Assembly (NCBI GenBank): GCA_023416415.1
Contig: JAEZHR010000264.1
Location: forward strand, 1 to 6,042
Reading direction: 5' to 3'
Source: Pseudomonadota bacterium
Lineage (GTDB): Bacteria > Pseudomonadota > Gammaproteobacteria > Burkholderiales > Burkholderiaceae_D
Length of the DNA: 6,042 nucleotides
Shown here: in pieces, positions 1 to 4,780 of the stretch
Position numbering within the stretch: position 1 is the first letter of the stretch
Layout of the letters: each line of letters begins with the position of its first letter
The notes under the pieces: generated by a model
Databases searched by the model: none
Told to the model about the DNA's origin: nothing
What the model saw: only the letters and a program-made list of their open reading frames with translations
Position numbers and translations under genes: made by a program

Positions 1-474
1 GATCAGGTGCGCAAGCTCCGGGCAGTTCGGTCGCACGTACCGCACGTTATCGAGTCCGGCCTGATCCAGGACAGCCACGCGTGCGCCGCTGTCCTGCATG
101 CGGTACTCCAGCGCCTCGGGGCCGAACAGGACCGACAGCGGCATGGCGATCGCGCCGAGCAGGTGGCAGGCCATGTGTGCGATCGCGGTCTCCGGGCGCT
201 GCGGCAGGACAATCGCCACGCACTCGCCTTTCTCCACGCCCAGTTCGCGCAGCACGTTGGCTAGGCGACATGCCTGCGTGTGCAGGGCGGCATAGGTCAG
301 GGTGGTCGACTGTCCCGACTCGTCTTCGTAATGGATGGCAATGCGCTTCTGGTCGCCCGCCCAGCGTGTGCAGCACAATTCGGCAATGTTGAGCCGTTCC
401 GGCAAGTGCCAACGAAAGGATTGGTACAGCTCGGTGTAGCGGTCGGCCTCGGGGAGGGGCTCGGCGCGATTCAT
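1..474 (-). CDS. AMP-binding acyl-CoA synthetase, N-terminal part (cut by window edge)
   Basis: The reverse strand is open from an ATG at 474 to base 1, giving 158 residues with no stop; the C-terminal two thirds lie outside the window. The protein starts MNRAEPLPEADRYTELYQSF. It shows the N-terminal fold of the ANL (acyl-CoA/acetyl-CoA synthetase) superfamily: LTYAALHTQACRLANVL at about 59-75, then GVEKGECVAIVLPQRPE at about 79-95, and GAIAMPLSVLFGPEALEYR at about 107-125. The LFGPEALEYR stretch followed by DSGARV is typical of medium-chain/ACSM-like acyl-CoA synthetases. These ligate a carboxylic acid to CoA through an acyl-adenylate in the cytoplasm. The ATP-binding P-loop-like and catalytic lysine motifs are beyond the edge, so activity and substrate cannot be judged. 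The start is supported by an AAGGGAGA ribosome binding site at 486-479 and by family-like N-terminal length. The gene is divergent from the hydrolase across a palindromic operator. Assignment to the superfamily is firm; the substrate (medium-chain, branched or aromatic acid) is unknown. Confidence 0.9.
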   Translation of the reverse strand, partial: MNRAEPLPEADRYTELYQSFRWHLPERLNIAELCCTRWAGDQKRIAIHYEDESGQSTTLTYAALHTQACRLANVLRELGVEKGECVAIVLPQRPETAIAHMACHLLGAIAMPLSVLFGPEALEYRMQDSGARVAVLDQAGLDNVRYVRPNCPELAHLI

Positions 475-478
475 GTGG

Positions 479-486
479 TCTCCCTT
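479..486 (-). promoter_or_regulatory. Ribosome binding site of the acyl-CoA synthetase
   Basis: The reverse strand reads AAGGGAGA ending four bases before the ATG at 474. It is purine-rich and fixes the start codon. Confidence 0.65.
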
Positions 487-491
487 ATAAT
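486..491 (+). promoter_or_regulatory. Possible -10 box (TATAAT) of the alpha/beta hydrolase
   Basis: A perfect TATAAT is present on the plus strand 88 bp before the preferred hydrolase start. Its predicted transcription start falls inside the inverted repeat at 494-509, as expected for a repressed promoter. No convincing -35 element is found 16-18 bp upstream, so this is weak support. Confidence 0.3.
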
Positions 492-493
492 TC

Positions 494-509
494 TTGAACG
501 TTCGTTCAA
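494..509. promoter_or_regulatory. 16-bp perfect inverted repeat, probable TetR-family operator
   Basis: The sequence TTGAACG-TT-CGTTCAA has perfect 7-bp arms around a 2-bp centre; the inner GAACGTTC (496-503) is itself an 8-bp palindrome. It lies 20 bp upstream of the acyl-CoA synthetase start, in the divergent region shared with the alpha/beta hydrolase. Compact palindromes of this form are typical of TetR-family repressors. As I recall, similar sites have been proposed for regulators of fatty-acid and branched-chain acid degradation in betaproteobacteria (FadP/PsrA-like). That the site is palindromic is seen directly; the identity of the regulator is inferred, and no regulator gene lies in the window. 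Confidence 0.65.
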
Positions 510-568
510 TTTATTGCTTTCTCATGCCAGCCATTATGCAGAGATGCCGCACAAGCTGTTCTTGTCCT

Positions 569-572
569 GGAG
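569..572 (+). promoter_or_regulatory. Ribosome binding site deciding the hydrolase start
   Basis: GGAG lies seven bases before ATG 580, whereas the in-frame ATG at 544 has only CAGAG directly before it. This favours the 580 start. Confidence 0.5.
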
Positions 573-579
573 CAGCCGC

Positions 580-1455
580 ATGAAAACTTCGCGCTCGGAA
601 TTCGTCACGGTGCGCGGCCTGCGCTATCACCTGCGGCACTGGGGCAGCGAGGAGGCGCCGAAACTGTTCATGCTGCATGGCTGGATGGACATGTCAGCCT
701 CGTTCCAGTTCGTCGTCGATTGCCTGCATCACGATTGGCATGTGATCGCGCCCGACTGGCGCGGTTTTGGTCTGACCGAGGCCAGCGGCACCGACTGTTA
801 CTGGTTTCCCGATTATCTTGGCGATCTGGATCGGATGCTGGATCACTGCGCCGGCGAAGCGCCGGTGTTCCTGCTTGGTCATAGCATGGGCGCCAATGTC
901 GCGATGATCTATGCAGGTGCACGCCCGCAGCGCATCCGCAAGCTGATCAATCTCGAAGGCTTCGGCCTGTCCGCGACGCAGGCAGGACAGGCTCCGAAGC
1001 GCTACGCGAAGTGGCTGGACGAACTGCGCGATCCGCCCGACATGCGCCGCTATTCCAGCGCCGGGGAGGTGGCCGCGCGCCTTCAGAAGACCAATCCGCG
1101 CCTCTGCGCCGAGCGTGCCGCCTGGCTGGTCGAGCACTGGGCACGGCGCAACGCGGACGGCGAATGGGAAATCCTCGGTGATCCTGCACACAAACTGAGC
1201 AACCCGGTGCTCTATCGGCTTGATGAAACTCTTGCATGCTGGAATGCGATCGAGGCGCCTGTGCTGTGGGTGGAGGCGGACGAAACAGACGCGTGGCGCT
1301 GGCTGGGCGGCAAGGCCGAGTGGCGTGCCGAAGTCGACCGCCGGATTGCCTGCATTCCGCAGGTGAAGACAAGCATGATCACGGGAGCCGGGCACATGCT
1401 TCATCACGACCAGCCGGAGGCGCTGGCCCGCCTGATTGAAGATTTCCTCATTTAA
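580..1455 (+). CDS. Alpha/beta hydrolase
   Basis: A 291-residue cytoplasmic alpha/beta-hydrolase-fold protein with no signal peptide. Visible motifs in fold order are: oxyanion-hole region MLHGWMD (31-37), APDWRGFG (57-64), nucleophile elbow GHSMGAN (100-106, Ser102), acid region WVEADETD (230-237, Asp234 or Asp237), and the histidine segment GAGHMLHHDQP (269-279, His272). A complete Ser-Asp-His triad is therefore present. The lid region (about 130-220) is rich in Arg and Trp and gives no substrate clue. The reading frame is open as far back as 280, but that part overlaps the divergent synthetase. I chose ATG 580 because GGAG (569-572) precedes it by seven bases; ATG 544 is an alternative with a weak ribosome site that would add 12 residues. 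Being divergent from an acyl-CoA synthetase with a shared operator suggests a role in acid or ester catabolism. Esterase, lipase-like or thioesterase activity are all possible; the substrate is not determinable. Confidence 0.88.
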   Translation: MKTSRSEFVTVRGLRYHLRHWGSEEAPKLFMLHGWMDMSASFQFVVDCLHHDWHVIAPDWRGFGLTEASGTDCYWFPDYLGDLDRMLDHCAGEAPVFLLGHSMGANVAMIYAGARPQRIRKLINLEGFGLSATQAGQAPKRYAKWLDELRDPPDMRRYSSAGEVAARLQKTNPRLCAERAAWLVEHWARRNADGEWEILGDPAHKLSNPVLYRLDETLACWNAIEAPVLWVEADETDAWRWLGGKAEWRAEVDRRIACIPQVKTSMITGAGHMLHHDQPEALARLIEDFLI

Positions 1456-1516
1456 CGGACCTCAACGCCCCGCGCAGGATCGAACGGGAAGGGCGCGTCG
1501 GCAGGTGCCGGGGGCG

Positions 1517-1522
1517 TACAAT
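1517..1522 (+). promoter_or_regulatory. Possible -10 box (TACAAT) of the PHP-domain gene
   Basis: TACAAT followed by GC lies 25 bp before the ATG at 1548, in the 92-bp gap after the hydrolase. The same TAnAATGC form occurs before the M50 gene at 4106. No good -35 is seen at 16-18 bp spacing. Predicted transcription would start near 1529-1530, leaving a leader of about 18 bases. Confidence 0.35.
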
Positions 1523-1547
1523 GCTGACAATGTCTTCCGCCTGAACC

Positions 1548-2384
1548 ATGCTTAACGCTGACCTGCATTGTCATTCCACGGTGTCCGACGGCGCGCTTGC
1601 GCCGACTGAGGTTGCCCGGCGCGCGCACGCGAACGGCGTCGAACTATGGGCGCTGACCGACCATGACGAGATCGGCGGCATTGCCGAGGCGCGCGAGGCG
1701 GCGCGATCGCTCGGGATGGGCTTCGTGACGGGCGTGGAAGTGTCGGTGACCTGGGCCGGGCGGACGATCCATGTCGTCGGCCTCGGATTTGACGAACACG
1801 ACGAGGCCTTGCGTTCCGGACTGGCGCGTACCCGCTCCGGACGGGAGCATCGTGCGCGTGAGATGGCGGCCCAGTTGGAGGCAGTGGGTATCGACGATGC
1901 CTTCGAAGGTGCGCTCAGGCATGTCGGCAATCCGGATCTGATTTCACGCACCCATTTCGCGCGCTATCTGGTCGAACGCGGAGTCTGTGCGGATACCAAT
2001 GAGGTGTTTCGCAATTATTTGGTCGAGGGCAAGCCCGGGTATGTTGAGCACCGCTGGGCCGAACTGGCGGACGCGGTGAACTGGATACGCGGTGCCGGCG
2101 GTATCGCAATCGTCGCCCACCCGGGGCGCTATGAGCTCAGCGATCTGGAGCTCGATATCTTCCTCAACACCTTCAAGCGCCTCGGCGGCGTCGGCATTGA
2201 GGTCATCACCGGAAGTCATACCGTCGAAGAATTCGATCGCTTCGCGCGGGTGGCGCGCCAGTACGGATTCCTCGCCTCGCGCGGTGCCGATTTCCATGCG
2301 CCGGGCGAATCGCACACCGAGCTCGGCGCACTGCCACCGCTGCCGCGCGATCTCGTTCCCGTATGGAATGGCTGGTCACGCTGA
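1548..2384 (+). CDS. rnm: PHP-domain phosphoesterase, RNase AM / YciV family
   Basis: A 278-residue PHP (polymerase and histidinol phosphatase) protein, normal length for the YciV/TrpH group. Metal-binding motifs are in order: DLHCHS (5-10; His7, His9), TDHD (37-40), GVEVS (62-66; Glu64), His75 in TIHVVG, RTHFAR (134-139; His136), AHPGRY (190-195; His191), and GADFH (246-250; Asp248, His250). All residues of a trinuclear metal site appear to be present. Characterised relatives are E. coli RNase AM, a 5'-3' exonuclease that matures the 5' ends of rRNA and degrades short oligonucleotides, and Chromobacterium violaceum CV1693, a 3',5'-nucleoside bisphosphate (pAp) phosphatase. Either activity is plausible here. 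The start is supported by the family N-terminus, since the metal motif begins at residue 5; there is no Shine-Dalgarno sequence. As in E. coli, where yciV adjoins yciO, this gene is near yciO, but here htpX lies between. The symbol is by family and not proven for this organism. Confidence 0.92.
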   Translation: MLNADLHCHSTVSDGALAPTEVARRAHANGVELWALTDHDEIGGIAEAREAARSLGMGFVTGVEVSVTWAGRTIHVVGLGFDEHDEALRSGLARTRSGREHRAREMAAQLEAVGIDDAFEGALRHVGNPDLISRTHFARYLVERGVCADTNEVFRNYLVEGKPGYVEHRWAELADAVNWIRGAGGIAIVAHPGRYELSDLELDIFLNTFKRLGGVGIEVITGSHTVEEFDRFARVARQYGFLASRGADFHAPGESHTELGALPPLPRDLVPVWNGWSR

Positions 2385-2406
2385 GTTAAGTTTTTCTATC
2401 GGCTTT

Positions 2407-2428
2407 CGCACTTGACCTGCGGTTTTTT
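2407..2428 (+). terminator. Weak possible terminator after the PHP gene
   Basis: CGCA (2407-2410) pairs with TGCG (2418-2421) across a seven-base loop and is followed by G and six T (2423-2428). The stem is only 4 bp plus one possible G-U pair, so function is doubtful. Confidence 0.25.
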
Positions 2429-2465
2429 CGTAACTACCACTCTTTGCGCCATGGCATTATCGGCT

Positions 2466-2494
2466 CTTGATTTTTTTTATGGCCGACCCAATCT
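2466..2494 (+). promoter_or_regulatory. Candidate heat-shock (sigma-32-type) promoter of htpX
   Basis: CTTGATT (2466-2472) resembles the sigma-32 -35 element CTTGAAA. After a 13-bp spacer, ACCCAATCT (2486-2494) partly resembles the -10 element CCCCATNT. Predicted transcription would start near 2500, giving a leader of about 22 bases that includes the ribosome site. HtpX is heat- or envelope-stress-induced in E. coli, so this fits, but the -10 match is imperfect. Confidence 0.4.
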
Positions 2495-2510
2495 CTCTTG
2501 GCGTCAATCT

Positions 2511-2515
2511 GGAGG
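2511..2515 (+). promoter_or_regulatory. Strong ribosome binding site of htpX
   Basis: GGAGG is seven bases before ATG 2523. It is by far the best Shine-Dalgarno sequence in the window and contrasts with the genes on either side, which lack one. Confidence 0.85.
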
Positions 2516-2522
2516 TTACTGA

Positions 2523-3395
2523 ATGAAACGCATCGTCCTATTCCTCGCCACCAACCTCGCGGTGGTGGTGGTGCTGTCAGTCGTCCTGTCGCTCACCGGG
2601 CTGAATCGCTTCGTGACGGCTGAAGGACTGGACCTCGGTACGCTGGCCGTCTTCTCGCTCGTGGTCGGCTTTACCGGCTCCTTCATCTCGCTGCTGGTGT
2701 CCAAACCCATGGCGAAGTGGTCAACTGGCGCGCGCGTCATCGAATCACCCTCGTCCTCCACCGAAATGTGGCTGCTTGATACGGTCAAGAAGCTGTCCGA
2801 CAAGGCCGGCATCGCCATGCCGGAGGTCGCGATCTATGAAGGCGAGCCCAACGCCTTCGCGACCGGGGCATTCAAGAATTCGGCGCTGGTGGCGGTTTCA
2901 ACCGGTCTCCTGCAAAGCATGACCCGCGACGAAGTCGAGGCCGTGCTTGGCCATGAAGTGGCGCACATCGCCAACGGCGACATGGTGACGCTGACGCTGA
3001 TCCAAGGCGTGGTGAACACGTTCGTCGTGTTCCTGGCACGGGTTGTCGGACATTTCATCGACAAGGCAGTGTTCCGCAGCGAGCGTCCTGGCCTGGGTTA
3101 TTTCGCGACGGTGATGGTGTGCGAGATTTTGTTCGGCATCCTGGCCTCGATCATCGTTGCTTGGTTCTCGCGTTACCGCGAATTCCGCGCGGACGCGGGC
3201 GCCGCCAGGCTGCTTGGCACGCCGCAGCCCATGGTAAAGGCGCTGGCGCGTCTGGGGGGGCTGCATGAACCGCAGGACATGCCGCAGTCTTACAAGGCGA
3301 TGGGTATCAACGGCGGCCGCTCCGGCTTCTCGGCGCTGTTCTCCACCCACCCGCCGATCGAGGAACGCATTGCCGCGCTGCGCGGCGCCCATTAA
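2523..3395 (+). CDS. htpX: Membrane zinc metalloprotease HtpX (M48)
   Basis: A 290-residue protein matching HtpX in length and throughout its sequence. HtpX is an inner-membrane M48 endopeptidase that degrades misfolded membrane proteins, together with FtsH in E. coli. Two N-terminal membrane segments (about 4-24 and 38-60) precede the cytoplasmic protease domain. The zinc motif is HEVAH (144-148; His144, Glu145, His148), followed by IANGDM. Two further hydrophobic segments lie at about 157-178 and 192-215. The third zinc ligand is Glu220 in SRYREFRADAGAA. The C-terminal family signature FSTHPPIEERI is at 273-283. Other recognisable signatures are NAFATG (110-115) and STGLL (126-130). All catalytic residues are present, so the protein should be active. 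The start is fixed by GGAGG at seven bases and by the MKRIVLFL N-terminus. It appears to be its own transcription unit, with a candidate heat-shock promoter upstream and a strong terminator directly downstream. Confidence 0.97.
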   Translation: MKRIVLFLATNLAVVVVLSVVLSLTGLNRFVTAEGLDLGTLAVFSLVVGFTGSFISLLVSKPMAKWSTGARVIESPSSSTEMWLLDTVKKLSDKAGIAMPEVAIYEGEPNAFATGAFKNSALVAVSTGLLQSMTRDEVEAVLGHEVAHIANGDMVTLTLIQGVVNTFVVFLARVVGHFIDKAVFRSERPGLGYFATVMVCEILFGILASIIVAWFSRYREFRADAGAARLLGTPQPMVKALARLGGLHEPQDMPQSYKAMGINGGRSGFSALFSTHPPIEERIAALRGAH

Positions 3396-3408
3396 CCGTA
3401 ACCCGGGA

Positions 3409-3444
3409 ACAACGGCGGTCAACTTCGACCGCCGTTGTCTTTTT
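3409..3444 (+). terminator. Strong intrinsic terminator after htpX, abutting the yciO start
   Basis: A perfect 12-bp GC-rich stem is formed by ACAACGGCGGTC (3409-3420) and GACCGCCGTTGT (3427-3438) with loop AACTTC, followed by C and five T (3440-3444). It is a textbook rho-independent terminator 13 bp after the htpX stop. The T-tract ends one base before the yciO ATG at 3446, so in any read-through transcript the stem would end seven bases before the start codon and occupy the ribosome-binding region. Confidence 0.92.
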
Positions 3445-3445
3445 C

Positions 3446-4069
3446 ATGAGCCAGTACTTTCAGATCCATCCGGAAAATCCGCAACTTCGGCTGATACGCC
3501 AGGCGGCTCAAGTCATCCACGGCGGGGGGCTGGTCGCCCTGCCGACCGATTCCAGCTATGCACTGGTCTGCCACCTCGATGACAAGACAGCAGTCGATCG
3601 CATGCGCCGCGTGCGCGGTATCGACGAAAAGCATCACCTGACCCTGCTTTGCCGCGACCTGTCCGAAATCGCGCAGTACGCGAAGGTCGACAATCGCCAA
3701 TACCGCATGCTCAAGACGGCCACACCGGGCCCCTATACCTTCATTCTTGAAGCCACGCGCGAGGTGCCGCGTCGGCTGTCGCACCCATCTCGCAAGACCA
3801 TCGGCCTGCGTGTGCCGGAAAAGCCGATCACGCTCGCGCTGCTGGAAGAGCTGGGCCAGCCGCTGATCGGCACCACGCTGATCCTTCCCGGCGACGGCAT
3901 GCCGCTCTCCGATCCGGAGGACGTACGCGACCGCCTCGAACGTCAGATCGAGCTCGTCATCGATGGCGGCGCCGCCCATCTCGAGCCGACTACAGTGATC
4001 GATCTTTCCGGGTCCGAGCCAGTGCTGCTGCGCGCCGGTCGTGGCGACCCGGCCCTGTTCGGCTTGTAG
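3446..4069 (+). CDS. yciO: YciO-type Sua5/YrdC/YwlC family protein
   Basis: A 207-residue protein with the YrdC-like fold, close to E. coli YciO (about 206 residues) from its first residue (MSQYFQIHPENPQ), which fixes the start. Motifs are PTDSSYAL (33-40), a basic KHHLTLLCRDLSE segment (62-74), TPGPYTFIL (93-101), EVPRR (106-110), TIGLRVPE (118-125), TTLILPG (143-149) and PTTVIDLS (181-188). YrdC/TsaC and Sua5 make threonylcarbamoyl-AMP from threonine, bicarbonate and ATP for tRNA t6A37 modification. YciO relatives share the fold and nucleotide/RNA-binding cleft but differ in the STSAN region, here GTTLILPG, and E. coli YciO does not replace the essential YrdC. The exact role is therefore unsettled, and automatic annotation as threonylcarbamoyl-AMP synthase may over-call it. 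There is no Shine-Dalgarno sequence; the htpX terminator hairpin ends seven bases upstream. Confidence 0.93.
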   Translation: MSQYFQIHPENPQLRLIRQAAQVIHGGGLVALPTDSSYALVCHLDDKTAVDRMRRVRGIDEKHHLTLLCRDLSEIAQYAKVDNRQYRMLKTATPGPYTFILEATREVPRRLSHPSRKTIGLRVPEKPITLALLEELGQPLIGTTLILPGDGMPLSDPEDVRDRLERQIELVIDGGAAHLEPTTVIDLSGSEPVLLRAGRGDPALFGL

Positions 4070-4105
4070 GCAGCAAGCTGCTCCGAAGACACGCGGCCCC
4101 TCTGC

Positions 4106-4111
4106 TAGAAT
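4106..4111 (+). promoter_or_regulatory. -10 box (TAGAAT) giving a probably leaderless M50 transcript
   Basis: TAGAAT ends six bases before ATG 4118, so a normal +1 would fall on or next to the A of the start codon. No good -35 hexamer is visible at 16-18 bp spacing (CCGAAG at 4083-4088). The position is suggestive; there is no ribosome site for this gene that would argue for a longer leader. Confidence 0.45.
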
Positions 4112-4117
4112 GCCCGG

Positions 4118-4774
4118 ATGAATGAAACCATCCAGACCCTAGCGGTCTACGCGTTGCCTCTCCTGTTCGCGATCACGCTGCACGAGGCGGCGCATGCATT
4201 TGCAGCCAAGCGATTTGGCGACGCCACTGCCTTCATGATGGGGCGCATGAGCCTGAACCCCCTCAAGCACATCGACCCGATCGGTACCATCGCGATTCCA
4301 CTCGTTCTGTTCCTTGTCAGCAGTCCCTTCCTGTTCGGTTATGCCAAGCCGGTGCCGGTGAAATTCGGCAACTTGCGCAATCCGAAGCGGGATATGGCCT
4401 GGGTGGCGCTCGCCGGACCCGGGGCCAATCTCATCATGGCCTTCCTGTGGCTCGTGATCCAGATCCTGTTGCTCGCCTTCGGCATCGACGAACCCTTTTT
4501 CCTGCGCATGGCCGAAGCCGGTGTATGGCTCAACTTGGTGATTCTTGCGCTGAACCTGTTTCCTGTGCCGCCGCTCGATGGTGGTCGCGTGCTGACCAGC
4601 ATCCTCCCGAATCGCTACGCCTATCGCTTTGCGCAGATAGAGCCCTACGGCTTTTTTATCGTCATCGGCCTCGTGTTCCTCGGTTTGCTGCGCTACTGGA
4701 TGGTGCCCGTGATCCAGGCCGTCAGCGCGGTGCTGGCCGTACTTGTTTCTCCTCTGACCTTTCTGCTCAATTAA
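4118..4774 (+). CDS. Site-2-protease-like M50 metalloprotease
   Basis: A 218-residue polytopic inner-membrane zinc protease of the compact S2P/M50 group. The first membrane segment carries HEAAH (22-26; His22, Glu23, His26), followed by the family signature GRMSLNPLKHIDPIGT (42-57). The third zinc ligand is in NLFPVPPLDGGR (146-157, Asp154). Further hydrophobic segments lie at about 57-75, 94-121, 133-150, 177-192 and 195-214. There is no PDZ domain, unlike RseP, so it is the short form. These proteases cut transmembrane helices within the membrane; the substrate of this subgroup is unknown. The gene starts 48 bp after yciO and ends six bases before trpS. The short gap and shared strand suggest an operon, probably with an extra start of transcription at the TAGAAT upstream. 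No Shine-Dalgarno sequence is present. Catalytic residues are intact, so activity is expected. Confidence 0.93.
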   Translation: MNETIQTLAVYALPLLFAITLHEAAHAFAAKRFGDATAFMMGRMSLNPLKHIDPIGTIAIPLVLFLVSSPFLFGYAKPVPVKFGNLRNPKRDMAWVALAGPGANLIMAFLWLVIQILLLAFGIDEPFFLRMAEAGVWLNLVILALNLFPVPPLDGGRVLTSILPNRYAYRFAQIEPYGFFIVIGLVFLGLLRYWMVPVIQAVSAVLAVLVSPLTFLLN

Positions 4775-4780
4775 TTCATC

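Larger units (their letters stand above)
2385..2522 (+). other. Intergenic region with htpX control elements
   Basis: A 138-bp AT-richer gap between the PHP gene and htpX. It holds a weak hairpin followed by six T (2407-2428), a TTGACC (2412-2417), a run of eight T (2471-2478), a candidate heat-shock promoter (2466-2494) and the htpX ribosome site. I see no ORF or RNA gene in it. Confidence 0.6.

Noticed and set aside
280..579. Upstream extension of the hydrolase frame to 280
   Set aside because: It overlaps the divergent acyl-CoA synthetase and its promoter, has no hydrolase-like sequence, and the ribosome site supports 580.
694..1407. A 237-codon minus-strand open frame inside the hydrolase gene
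   Set aside because: It is opposite a gene with a full catalytic triad, and it has no recognisable motif.
3254..3260. Run of seven G in htpX as a possible frameshift or phase-variation site
   Set aside because: The frame continues without a break through the conserved C-terminal FSTHPPIEER motif, and a single G7 in GC-rich coding DNA is not unusual.
4070..4081. Inverted repeat GCAGC-AA-GCTGC after yciO
   Set aside because: The stem is short, the loop is only two bases, and no T-tract follows, so it is not supported as a terminator or regulatory hairpin.
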